A DNA stretch of 64,000 nt from Oreohelix idahoensis (Eukaryota; Mollusca; Gastropoda; Stylommatophora; Oreohelicidae), in assembly GCA_024509875.1 (NCBI GenBank), contig JAMPIV010012447.1, positions 234,501 through 298,500 on the forward strand. The letters are read 5' to 3'. The position numbers and the translations under genes are program-made. Under the pieces are notes generated by a model. The model searched no databases. It was not told where the DNA came from and saw only the letters and a list, made by a program, of their open reading frames with translations. Shown here one piece after another: positions 1 through 10,886 of the stretch. The stretch's first letter is position 1, and every line of letters starts with the position of its first letter.

Positions 1-1
1 T

Positions 2-1202
2 GCAAAAGAGTTAGGAATGGACGGGCAAGTTATGATTGCCTATGTCACTGCTGAATGTGACAAATATATTGAACGTGAAGAAAGAAGATTAGAAAAAGAG
101 GCCGAAAGAAAATTAGAATCTGAAAGATTGGCCGAAGATAAGAGAATAGAGGCTGAAAAAGAAATTAAGAGGTTGCAGATTGAGGCCGAGGCTAAGAGGT
201 TGCAGATTGAGGCTGAGGCTAAGAGGTTGCAGATTGAGGCTGACAAAGAGGCTAAGAAATTGGAAGCCGAGGAAAGAAGACAGGCTGCAGAAAGGGAAGA
301 CAAGCGATTAGCTGCAGAAAGGGAAGCAGAAGATAAAAGATTACAAAGGGAACATGAGTTACGACTAAGGGAGTTTGAGTTTCAAGGCCATGCTCCTGAA
401 AATGGTGCCAGTCCCTTTACCTCCGATGCTACTGCTAGTCAGGGAGCCTCAACCTCAGCTATGAACTTTCATTTAGATCATTTTGTTGAGGAAGACGATG
501 ATATTGAGAGCTATCTAAATAGATATGAACTATTAGCTACCACGTATGGGTTAGAGAGAGAAAGGTGGAGCTTAAAGTTATCTCAAGGGCTTCGTGGGGC
601 AGCTTATGAAGTTTTTGCCAAAATGAGCAGAGGTGATCAAGAAAATTATGACATGCTAAAGCAGGCTCTTTTGTTAAGATATGAAAAGAACGCAGAATTT
701 TATAGGAAAAATTTAGGAATGCTAAACTACTGTCAGGTGAAACCTATCACCAGTTCTCTGCACGGTTAGAGACATACTTGGAGAAATGGACTTCTCTGGG
801 GAAAACCCAAGATCTTAAGGAAATGGTCCTTATAGAACAACTAAGAGAGTCCATGGCTCCAGACCTGAGAAAGTTTCTCATGGAACAAGGTGCAGAGAGG
901 CTGGGTGAGTTGCTAAATGTTGCTGAAAGGTATCAAGCAGCTCAAGCAGAGGTATCAGGTAATAAAAAGAAACAGGTAGATAATTTTAAGGCACCACAGA
1001 ACTTTAATAAATTTGATCCTAGAGATCAAAACAAAGGTAAGCACCAGTTTGATAGGCCACGGTATGACAATAAAAAATAAAACCCCACAATTCGATGAAA
1101 GGAAATATGATGAAAGAAAATCTTTCAACCAAGGAAAGAGATGGTGTAAAAATTGTAAGATGAACAATCATGACACTGACTATTGCAGAAGGAACCCTAT
1201 AG
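2..1202 (+). pseudogene. Element A Gag (5'-truncated by window, frameshifted)
   Basis: This is a structural Gag-type polyprotein that would package element RNA. The first 130 or so codons are a Lys/Glu/Arg-rich coiled coil with a tandemly repeated 9-residue unit (EAKRLQIEA) at about 170-245. A capsid-like region follows, collinear with Gag of element C. A canonical CX2CX4HX4C zinc knuckle (CKNCKMNNHDTDYC) lies at about 1147-1188. The frame breaks at about 707-711, where an A run is one base short compared with C, and again near 1070-1080, where an in-frame TAA occurs. By comparison with C the missing N-terminus is only about 15 residues. The copy is not translatable as one protein. Confidence 0.88.
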
Positions 1203-1210
1203 TTATGGCC
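1190..1210 (+). other. Protease deletion junction in element A
   Basis: Just after the CCHC knuckle, element A runs straight into the stretch that in element C follows the protease. The region that in C holds the DTG motif and the LILGCRY block (about 27245-27628, roughly 380 bp) is absent. In C both sides of the missing piece carry GAAACCT, and A has GGAACCCT at the junction. This fits a deletion between short direct repeats. A therefore has no protease domain at all, not merely a mutated one. Confidence 0.7.
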
Positions 1211-2029
1211 ACCCTTCAGGTCAGGTCGACCTCAAGAAAGGAGGAGGATATTATGTTAAATACCACTCCAGAAGAGATGAGGAAGGCATAGGCTGGGGAC
1301 AAGACCCTCAAGCCTTGTTTCAGGAAATTGTCAACTTGTCATACAACTCCAGGCAAGGGAGATTTTTACATGAAGAACAAGTTGATTTACAGGAAGGCCG
1401 GAACTAGATCCAATGGTCACGGACAGTTGGTTCTTCCAAAGACATATAGGGCAGACTTAATAAGGAGCCTACATGTGAAAAAAGATGGGGACCATGAGAA
1501 AATTGGTACCATCATCCAAAAGGTGGCTCACAATTATTATTGGCCCAAGGCAAGGTGGGACATTGAGAATTTTGTAGAAAGATGTAGCATAGCACATGAG
1601 GGAACACCCACAAGTGGGAACATTGATCAGGACCTGGACACGCCACGGGGCAAACGTAGGCCTGACAATAGAAAGAAAAATAAATTTGATAAAGTGGACC
1701 AAATGGAATGGGAAGCCCCTTTTCACGGACAAGCTTCAATTAACTGTTTTACAATGGCCACTATGCAGAGAGTGCAAAAAGATGTCTTACCCCAGGATAA
1801 GCCGAAAATCCCTCAATCGGACTTAAATAAACTGGAGTAAGAGGATGTAGAGAGGAAATCTCTCATCAAGAATTCTAAGTGGGGAGAAAGCCCCAAGAGA
1901 AAAATTGGTAGCGGTCGTTTTGTGCCTGATAATTCTGGGAAGAAAAATCATCACTATAGCGCTTCGAGTGGAAGAGACCATACCGGTGCATGGACAAATA
2001 GGTCCACAAAATTAAAGGTCCATATGTAA
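1203..2029 (+). pseudogene. Element A integrase zinc-finger region plus novel basic domain
   Basis: After an in-frame TAG near 1290 the frame reads the integrase N-terminal region collinear with element C: the linker, H/H ligands around 1472-1495, a YYWP motif at about 1538, and C at about 1583. The second CX2C cysteine is missing here, as it is in C. From about 1622 the integrase catalytic core is not present. Instead there is a basic stretch of about 134 codons with blocks such as DTPRG, MEWE, PFH, MATM, RVQ, SDL, KWG and RKIGSGRFV. A TAA interrupts it at 1838-1840 and it ends at TAA 2027-2029, the position homologous to the stop of ORF1 in C. I do not recognise this domain in any family. 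It looks fast-evolving: about half of the residues match C by eye, against well over 80% in the RT. Confidence 0.75.
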
Positions 2030-2626
2030 CGCTGTTAAGAACGTGGACTGATGAAAAGGCAGAGGAAAATATTACATCCTCATACCAATATGTGAATGAG
2101 CTGACCACTCGTTTAAAAACTGGCTGGAAACGTGCCAATGAAAATTTGAGACAAGCCAGGAAGAAACATGCTGCCTATTTCAACAGGAAGGCTAAAGACA
2201 GAGATTTGGCTGTGGGAGAGAAGGTACTGCTTCTTCTACCCGGGAGTCAGAATAAGTTACAAATTGGATGGCAAGGTCCATATACAGTTCTAGAGAAGGT
2301 GTCTAGAACCAATTATAAGATAGATAAGAAGGGGAAAGAAAAAATCTATCATGTGAATCTCCTGAAGAAATATTTGGAAAGAGAAAATCAGGAAGAGACA
2401 CACTTGTTGACCTTGTCCATTGCAATGGAGATGAAAAAGGAACCACTTTCATCATTTGAATATCCATTACACCCCTGTGAGACAGCGGCACAGGTGAAAA
2501 TCAGTACACATTTAACGAAAAATCAGAAAGAGAGAGTGCAACAGGTTCTAGATAATCATACAGAGGTGTTAACGGACCGACCGGGGCATACAAACTTATT
2601 GGAATATGATATGAAACTGATAGACC
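2011..2626 (+). pseudogene. Element A integrase C-terminus and pre-RT linker
   Basis: This open stretch lies in the -1 frame relative to the preceding ORF. It starts at an IKGP motif that in elements B and D closes the integrase core region. It contains the coiled basic segment and the GPY/F module (WQGPYTVLEKV, then HVNLLKKYLE), which in Ty3/gypsy integrases is the C-terminal DNA-binding module. The pre-RT linker with VLTDRPGHTNLLEYDMKL follows. Coding is interrupted after 2626 by element B and resumes at 11709 in phase if one copy of the AGACC duplication is removed. The first 19 bases overlap the end of the upstream ORF. Confidence 0.85.
2622..2626. repeat. Target-site duplication of element B, left copy (AGACC)
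   Basis: AGACC directly precedes the 5' TG of B at 2627 and is repeated at 11704-11708 directly after the terminal CA at 11703. A 5-bp duplication is normal for Ty3/gypsy integrases. It marks B as an intact insertion into A rather than a rearrangement. Confidence 0.95.
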
Positions 2627-3443
2627 TGTTACGGTATATGATATTAACGCCGTCTGCTAAAGGTTAGCGGACGTGCAAATGTAAAGGTTAAGACATTTAA
2701 TATATTGCGATAGATGTTTCAATTATTGAACGCTCCATACACGATCGATTATGACGTGTCTAGCGTTGTTTGGGTCACAGTCGGTAACTAGGAGACGCTA
2801 CCCCTTTGTTACTTGACCGCCAAGCTGAATAGCTGCGTTTTGTTAACCTTCCAATTCAATGGCATGATATAGCCATTTATATGTGCATTTATGATGGACC
2901 AGGGTCAGTCCTAGAACTCTACATGAGAGGAAACTTATGGAGGTTAGTGATTAACTAAATCCTTGGAAGGAGAAAGATAATCGTCTACTTTATACGAAGT
3001 AATTAGACTCACAGTCTCACTGTCGGCAGGTAGCCATTCTATCTGCGCGTGCATATAGCTGTGATGTTCTGACGACAATTACTGCATTGTATCCTTAAAC
3101 GGACATTGACACGTAAAACAGCAGTCTACGCTATTGATTGATTGATGCATGTACCTCATGTGTGAATTGAACTGTTTATGTATGTGTGTAATCCATATTA
3201 AATTGTGAAGGACTCGAACCGGAGGCATTATTCGTTGAATCACGTTACACCATTCAACCTTCTGAATTATGTATTTTATATCAAGTTGCTGAGTTAATAA
3301 GATGAACAGTTGTTTACATCTTGATGCCAAGTTCAGGCATTACGACAAACCAAAGGTGAGGTTCACCCCATTCGCGTACGAATATTAGCACGATCAGAAT
3401 TCAAGCAACACAACCAGTAACCACACACGAAAGTCCTTCAACA
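2627..3443 (+). repeat. Element B 5' LTR (817 bp)
   Basis: This direct repeat matches 10887-11703 base for base apart from a substitution at 3103. It has TG...CA ends. It would supply promoter and 5' R/U5 functions. I could not place the transcription start or the polyadenylation signal with confidence. Confidence 0.96.
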
Positions 3444-3447
3444 AAAG

Positions 3448-3465
3448 TGGTGGCCAATGTGGGGA
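3448..3465 (+). other. Putative primer-binding site of element B
   Basis: Four bases after the 5' LTR comes TGGTGGCCAATGTGGGGA. Its complement ends in CCA and can be laid out as a tRNA 3' end: discriminator A, a 7-base acceptor strand and a T-stem strand beginning CCC. It somewhat resembles animal isoleucine tRNA ends, but with mismatches. I do not assign the primer tRNA. Confidence 0.55.
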
Positions 3466-5016
3466 ACGACAGAAAAAAGAAACAAACTTCTGTTCCTTAC
3501 GCACATGTTAACCACAAATATTTACGATCAATTTTCGATCACATGATCCAGTCGAAGATGACGCAGTACTCATTATAATGCCTAACAACGTGACGTCACC
3601 GAAAGTCGTGTAGGTGAACTGTCGGAGAAACCAAAGCCGTTTCTAAGTCTAACCAGGGGAAACATGAGCCATTGAAGCAAACACACGATATGGACTACAG
3701 GAGCAGACAGTCAAAGGCACAGGCCTAGCCGTCGACGACAACGAGCATCAAGTGCAGCAGCAAATAAAGATAAGTTTAGCTCAATAACTATTGTCGTTAA
3801 CGTGACAGTGCTAACTGAGTCCATGCCCTCTGCCTACATCGGCATGTTTTTACCTATGTTTAATGTACTTTTTGTTGTCTTAATGTGTTGTTAATTAGTG
3901 GGCGGTTGGAGGGAACTGAAATTGGGGATTCTGTGGCGAACGAGCTGACCTGAATTGATTTCGGTCGTTTCTTAGGGCAGTTAAACGATTGCACTTTTGG
4001 AAGCCCCATTGAGGTTTGCCATTGGACTGCCTGTCCAAATCTGCTGTCGTTTGACGATTTGTGTTAGCTGTACCGTTCCGTAGATAACTGGTGTATTTTA
4101 TTTGTACTAAGTTCACATTTTTATTCAGTTTTGTATCATGTTCGTTAACTATTTCGTCCAGTCTACTCTTACTATCAATTTATTTTATGATTGTTAAATG
4201 TTCGTCCGTTATGAGTCCTGTGATGTCATCATTTTTTGCAGTCATTTTTTTTTTGTGTACTTTGCATATTCAGTTGACCTCGGGTCAATCTTTGACCCTT
4301 CGTTTTCCGTGTGACACTTCCGCTTGTTTTATTTAGTTCATAAATTCATTTTTAATTGTGAAAATGTCTTGTTTGCGTCTTGACATTGTTTGTACCCTTT
4401 AGTTGCATCATTGTTTTGTTTGTACTCATGATATATATTAAATACTACATTAATACTATAACATTATATTCAATAATACACTTGTAATTTAATTTAATTA
4501 ATTTTTTCTGACATTTAAGGTTAATATGGGACATTGCATAATTATGCAGTGATAGTCCAAGAAATTAGCACTACAATTTATAAGAGATGCCTAGGGCATA
4601 ATAATATAATATATATATTGACCAAATAAAATAATCTTATAGTCTACCTTTGAGGTAATAGACCCATTGTATATTATTTAATATACTTTTCTGGTACTAA
4701 GAGAGTGACTTAGTACATTGAACAATATAATTACTAGGAATCATACCCAACATTATTGGATATTAAGATTAATTGTGTGATGTAATTACATTATAGTTAA
4801 CAGATATCATAACTATTTATGATATAGTTATTATTTAGATACAATATTGTTACAAAATATTGTCTATTAGTTGAACTTAGACATACGAGTTCAGTACTAT
4901 TGTGATTATTTATATTGAATATTCCTAAGTTGAGTAAGTATAATAATTACTCTGAAGCTACTATTGACTATTTTAATCAGTAATTATCAATAATTACTTA
5001 CCAGATAAAAGTCAAA
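3466..5016 (+). other. Element B untranslated leader
   Basis: About 1.55 kb lies between the primer site and the first Gag codon. The last 600 bases are very AT-rich and full of stop codons in all frames. Short ORFs at 3895-4116 (-) and 4091-4336 (+) show no recognisable domain and are most likely chance. No RNA structure was identified by eye. Confidence 0.6.
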
Positions 5017-6805
5017 ATGCTTACTATAGACCATTTCGTTAAAATTGGTAAAGAATATGGTTATAAATCTCAAGAACTTCGTCAGTTTGCTGAGGCAGAA
5101 CTGGAAAAAACATAAAGCAGAAATGGAGGAACAAAAGGCTGCATTAAAGAAAGAGGAAGAGGAACAAAAGGCTGCATTAAAGAAAGAGGAGGAGGAACGT
5201 GAAAGAAAGGAAGCAGAACGTGAGATGAAGCAAATTGCCAAGGAAAATAGATTGAGAGAGATTGCTCAACGTGAAAGAGAAGAGCAAAGAGCAATCGCCA
5301 GACAGGAAGAAGATAATAAATTGAAACGAGAGGAAATTATTTTACAACAAGAAATGGAATTGGCGCGTATTAAATTGGAGACAGCAAGATTACAAGCACA
5401 AAGTGCTGATGCAAACCAGAATAATAACGCACAAAATGGATCGTCATCCAGCCAAACTAAACATTTCTACAACTTTAAATTACCCACTTTCAACTTAAAC
5501 GTGGACGACCTTTCATCGTTCCTGTCACGTTTTGAACAGACTTGCAAAACAAATCATTTGCCTGAAGAGTCATGGGTACTCAAGTTAAATGAATTCTTGG
5601 TTGGAGAACCATTGACGGCTTCTCAAAATGCTGACCCATCAATAGCAAATAACTACGGTGCTATTAAGTCCTTGCTTTTACGAAGGTTTCACCTGGACGA
5701 GGAACACTGTAGGTTGAAATTTAAGGGAATTTTACCTGAATCTCCAAAAGATTTTGCAGGATTCATTGCGAACATACGCAATACATTTAATAGATGGGTT
5801 GAACTGGCAGAAGTCAACAAATCATACGACAAATTAGTTGATTTACTACTACGGGATAAGGTATTATCTTCGGTTAGCCAGCCATTTTTTGCATATTTGC
5901 AGGAGCGTAAACCAGGTACTATCGACGAGTTAGAAAAAATTTCTTTAAACTACTGTTCGGCACATCCGAATGCAACCATTTCTAACTCCTCATTAAGAGA
6001 ACCTCTACCTGTGGCGTCTAATATGGCCTACAATCATAATAACAAACAAAGACATCACAGTGTAGACAGAAGTAGGTTCCAAAGAAATCACAATGTTAAC
6101 TTTCAGAAGGGACATAATAATGATTTCAACAATAAAAATGAGTTCAACAGAGGTAGATCACGAGATAGAAATTATTCACCTCAAACAAACTACCACAATG
6201 GTCAACATAACACTAATTATAATCGATCACATACTCCCAATAATAACAATAACTGGAATGGTAATAATCATGGCTCGAGACATCGAGATAATAGTTACTA
6301 TAGAGGACGACGAGATAATTCTAACAATTATACTCGGAATCGATCTCATTCTCGGGGATCATCTCATTACAACCATAATACAGGGGCGGCAGTTACAAAT
6401 AATACTACCCCTATAGCTCAGGTCCCACTTGACAATAATACAACACAGTCTTCTGCTGCATGTTTTGCTATTAATTATAATGTGGCAAATAGTTGCCAAC
6501 AATGCAATCTTATTTTTCAGAAGGCGAAAGAAACAGTGCTTAACTGCGGACATATTATACCACAGGTAGGTCTTGCAGTCAACGATGGAACAGGCTTACT
6601 AATTTTTAACAGGGGATTAGTTAATGGATCCGTCGTCTCAGTGCTGAGGGATTCAGGATCCACGACGATTGGTATACGTCAGTCGCTGGTACATCCTAGC
6701 TGTGCGACAGGAGAATATGTACGCTGCATGACATTTGTGGAACTATTGAGTTTTACCCCACAGCTATTGTTCATATTAGAACACCCTTTTTCACAGGGAA
6801 TGTAA
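5017..6805 (+). pseudogene. Element B Gag and protease-like segment (frameshifted)
   Basis: The likely start is the ATG at 5017, which gives an N-terminus ending in ELRQFAEAELEKT. The frame is lost at an A6 run (5105-5110) and coding continues in the next frame. A coiled coil rich in Glu/Lys/Arg (EEEEQKAALKKEEEE, about residues 25-115) precedes the capsid-like region (about 140-320). Instead of a CCHC knuckle there is a long segment rich in Asn, Arg, His, Ser and Tyr (about residues 330-440), which could bind RNA. It is followed by CQQC and, near 6650, an LRDSGST motif that I read as the aspartic protease active site. The frame is lost again near 6735. An apparent start at 5045 lies within the coiled-coil frame and is not the natural one. 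Confidence 0.8.
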
Positions 6806-7083
6806 AAGTATGTATGCTAAAAAAGCCTATAGCTGATCTGATGGTTGGTCGTATACACGGTAGTAAAGATTGTACTCCAGATGAGATCATAGAATGGGAG
6901 AAACATAACCTATGCACTGGAAACGCCGTGACGACTAGAGCGCAGACTCAACTCATTGAGAAATTTAGTGATAATACGATGGATGCAGACAACCAAGAGG
7001 AGTTTGTAGTCAATTCACCTATTGACAGGGAAACATTTGCAACCAAACAAAAAGAGGATAAATCTTTAAAAAAAATTTTTTAA
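6736..7083 (+). pseudogene. Element B protease C-terminus / linker to integrase
   Basis: Coding continues in a different frame from 6736 and gives a linker with LKKPIADLMVGRIHG and an acidic stretch ending KEDKSLKKIF. It stops at 7082-7084 because of a homopolymer break in the A8T6 run (7068-7081). The position between protease and integrase matches elements C and D, where a comparable linker carries a conserved CFKK just before the integrase zinc finger. No catalytic residues are visible here. Confidence 0.65.
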
Positions 7084-7084
7084 G

Positions 7085-9836
7085 CTGGTTGATAAAGTTG
7101 ACAATCCATCCTCAGGTAATAATAACAAACATTGGTTTGTTATTAAAAATGACATATTGATTAGATGTTTTCATGACAAATCACAAATGAAACAACAAGT
7201 TATGGTCCCGTATACTTTTAGACGGTACATTCTTCAACATGCACATGACTCACATTGTGCTGGACATATGGGATATACTCGAACACGATCTCGAGTACTG
7301 TCTTCATTCTTTTGGCCAGGAGTGTCAAGAGATATTTCGCAGTATGTACGTTCCTGTACTACATGCCAAGAAGTGAAAGCACGTGGAGCTTTTCACACGG
7401 CGCCTATTCAGGCTTGCGATATCTCAGTAAGACCGTTTGACAAGATGGCCATAGATATTATTGGTCCATTGCTACCATCGGCCAGAGGACATAGATTCGT
7501 CCTTACGTGCATTGATTTGTGCACACGATGGCCAGAAGCTATCCCATTAAAGACCACCACTACCACAGATGTAGCTGATGCACTACATCTCATCTTTTCT
7601 AGAATAGGGTTTCCTAGAAAACTTTTATCAGACCATGGGTCACAGTTCATATCTGACACCATGAAGGAAGTCATGAAAACTTGGAACATTGATAGGAATT
7701 TAAGTAGTATTTATCATCCTATGAGTAATGGTGCGGTTGAAAGACTTAACCGTACACTTAAACAACTACTACATAAGGTTACTGTTAAGCACCCTCATGA
7801 CTGGGACAGAGCACTCCCAGCTGTTCTATTTGCTTATCGGGAGGTACCGCATGAACAAACTGGCTTCTCTCCCTTTGAATTAGTTTTTGGTGCTCCCCCA
7901 AGAGGTCCTATGGGACTAATAAAAGACTTATTAATTGACGAGGAGATGACTCAGGACACTCAGTCATCTTACGAGTATGTGATTAATCTTCGGAAGAACA
8001 TTATTGAGTCTTGCCAGTTGGCAACAGCTTCTTCTGAGGCTGCAAAAGCTAAGGCTCGATCTCTACAAAATAGGTCTCGACGATTACGCCAATTATTCCC
8101 AGGCGATGAGGCTTATGTGTTACTTCCTCACAATAACAATAAATTATTGATATCTTGGAATGGTCCTTACAAAGTCATTGATAAAATTTCCGACGTTGAT
8201 TACGTCTTAGATATCAAGGGACACAAAAAGATATTTCATATTAACATGCTCAAGCAATTTCATACACGTCCTGAACACTTACAGTCAATTTTTCATGAAC
8301 TAGATGACAACACAGTATCTACTTGTTATTATTCCAACTTATCCGTCATCCAGGAAGAAGAATCTTCTTTTCCTGAGGTACAGTTACCGTTACCGGTACC
8401 AGTAGTTCAACCTACTGAATCTTGGCGGGATGTAACCATCTCTTCAACGGTTACACCGCAACAGCGTCTACAGATTGCTAATCTATTACAATCTTATCCA
8501 GATGTGTTGACCGACGTCCCGGGTCGCACATCGGCTATCAGTCATGACATTACTCTCAATGATGATACACCTATTCGTGTACATCCCTATTCGGTTCCTT
8601 TACATTTCCTTGCTAAAACTACTAAGGAACTTGAACAGATGTTGTCTCTGGGAATCATTGAGACTAGTAATTCGCCATTCTCTTCTCCATTAGTGATTGT
8701 CCGGAAGAAGGACAATAACATCAGACTATGTGTTGACTATAGAAAATTAAATGCTAAGACTATAGTTGACAGCGAACCACATCCACTTATCGACGACTTA
8801 CTGCCACGTCTATCCAACGCAACTATATTTAGTAAGATAGACTTAACTAAAGGTTATTGGCAGATACCACTGACCGAAAAGGCTAAGTACTACACCGCAT
8901 TTTCCACTCCACAAGGTCTATACCAGTGGAATGTGATGCCTTTTGGGCTTGTTAATGCGCCAGCTACCTTCATTCGCCTGATGCGACAAATTTTATCAGG
9001 TAGACCAGACGTTATTACATATATTGACGACATATGCTTGTTCAGTTCGTCGTTTGAGGAACATGTTTCGGGACTTAGATATGTTTTCGACACTCTAAGG
9101 AATTATCATCTAACTGCTAAACCTACAAAGGTTCAAATCGCGTGTAATGAGATAACCTTTTTGGGACATATCATTGGATCGGGATATATCCGAACGTTAC
9201 CTAGTACAGTCTCCAAAATTCTAAACATAGCAGTTCCTCAGACGAAGAAACAGGTCAGGAGTTTGTTAGGACTTGTTCAATATTACAGTAGATTCATACC
9301 AAACTTGTCATCCATCACGGCTGTATTGTCTTCATTGTTAAAAAAAGACATGCCGGTGAAGGTGACATGGACTGGTATATGCAATGAAACTTTCAACAAA
9401 ATTATAAATTTGTTCTCGCATGAACCAATTTTAAGACTTCCCGATGCTTCCAAAAGATTTTTCTTACGAACAGATGCTAGTAACTACGGCATTGGTGCAT
9501 GCCTGCTCCAGAACCATGATGGCGTTCTACATCCTACCTTATATATTTCAAGAAAGCTAAAGCCGGCAGAAACAAAGTATTCCACAGTGGACAAGGAACT
9601 TTTGTCAGTTATATGGGCAATAACTAAACTTGAAAAGTTTTTGCTTGGTGCTCCATTCACCATACAAACCGACCAACGTGCTGTAGCATCTTTGCGTCGA
9701 TCTAACCACAAGAGCCCAAAAACTCGCCAGATATGCAATCATCCTACAGCCATTTGAATTCTCCATTGAACATATTCCTGGCACTGAAAATATTGTGGCG
9801 GATGCGTTGTCACGTAATCCTATTGACGACGAATGA
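7085..9836 (+). pseudogene. Element B Pol: integrase - reverse transcriptase - RNase H
   Basis: The main open stretch starts at 7157 (866 codons), but in-frame homology extends up to 7085. Counting from 7157, the integrase zinc finger uses H30, H37, C67 and C70. The catalytic core is complete with D100 (AIDIIGPL), D159 (LSDHGSQF) and E195 (NGAVERLN). The GPY/F module is near residue 336. Reverse transcriptase follows, with VDYRKLN, DLTKGYWQIPL and the catalytic YIDD at 622-625. RNase H has TDASNYGIG and DKELLSVIW. The frame slips at the A5 run 9718-9722, and homology ends with the usual ADALSR motif and TGA 9834-9836. Integrase lies before RT, as in Gmr1-like elements. Catalytic residues look intact apart from the slip. 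Confidence 0.93.
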
Positions 9837-10886
9837 TCAACATTGACATTCCTAAAACACGTCAATCATCACTACATTGCATATAACGAAGTATCAACTA
9901 TAAGGGAACTAACCTTGCCTTCAATTTAATATTTATAAACACTATATGCATCACAGAATTGAACTAAAGACAATCAAGGTATACATATTGACATTGAAAC
10001 TTCGTCTAACGTCCATACACAATATATGAATATTCGTTGAACAATCATGGAACAATATCTGACGACAAGTCGAACTTATTATCCTATGTGCACTTAATTC
10101 TTGGATCCTAGGATAAATGACATTTCTTTCCAACGTAAACGTTTGAACATTTTTGCCTAAAAGAATTCATCAGGATCAAGACTACGGATGGATCATCATA
10201 TCCTATACTAATTAATTAGTTAACTTAACTTCTTAATTGAATTATTATCAATAAAATGAAATGTGAGAAAAAAATGAAATGAAAGAACAAAAAAAGAGAA
10301 CGAAATATAAAAAGAAGAAATTATGAAAAGAGAAAATAAATCTCACACAAGTATTAGATTAATATTTTTTTTTTTAATGTACCTATACGTTATTTAGTTA
10401 GTTAAATTAGATAGTTATTATTCACTAACACTTAACACACCCAATTAAGTTAAACTTATATTCGAATTTCTTTCTATTTCTTCTCACTTATTTTGTCTTT
10501 TCTTCTCTCATAACATCGCGTTACATTAGAATCTTAATAATTTAACTCTTAGTTTAATTAATTAATTTAATTTTAATTAGTCAAATTAATTCCTATATGA
10601 CATACTAATACGACAGACCTTACTTTAATTTAATTCTATCATTCACTATTAACATTGGACATTTTATTTAGTTGATATAATAATATGTATAATATTGATA
10701 TATAATGTGATTAATGTTAGATGACTATGACAAATAGTTAGTTGACATGACCGCGACACGGTTCTACTCAGAACATCGTCGGCCATATGTCACGATTGTG
10801 TTAAATTTTTTTTTGAAAAATTGTTAAGTCGGATAGATCTTGAAAAAAAAATCTATCGATTTTTTTTTCCCCGGTGTACAGGGAAT
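9837..10886 (+). other. Element B 3' untranslated region
   Basis: This is about 1 kb of AT-rich sequence between the Pol stop and the 3' LTR. It has no ORF of note and no envelope-like coding. The last bases before the LTR (CCCCGGTGTACAGGGAAT) are the only purine/G-rich stretch and may act as a weak polypurine tract. Confidence 0.6.

Larger units (their letters stand above)
1..2626 (+). mobile_element. LTR retrotransposon A (Ty3/gypsy, Gmr1-like), left part
   Basis: This is the left half of a decayed Ty3/gypsy element. Its 5' LTR, leader and first Gag codons lie before base 1. Readable in order are Gag (coiled coil, capsid-like region, CCHC knuckle), an integrase zinc-finger region, a basic segment in place of the integrase core, the integrase C-terminal GPY/F region, and the linker to reverse transcriptase. 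The protease region is deleted. The coding sequence stops at 2626, where element B begins, and resumes in the same codon register at 11709. Element C (22610-30728, minus strand) is a close relative with the same layout. Class and orientation are secure. Assignment to the Gmr1-like group rests on integrase preceding reverse transcriptase. Confidence 0.93.

Noticed and set aside
3079..3330. 83-codon minus-strand ORF present twice (also 11339-11590)
   Set aside because: Identical because it lies in both LTRs of element B; no recognisable domain.
3448..3465. Assigning the primer of element B to isoleucine tRNA
   Set aside because: Similar but with several mismatches from memory of animal tRNAs; not firm enough.
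9837..10886. Envelope-like gene after Pol in element B
   Set aside because: No ORF longer than about 60 codons, no signal peptide or membrane segment; the same holds for A, C and D.
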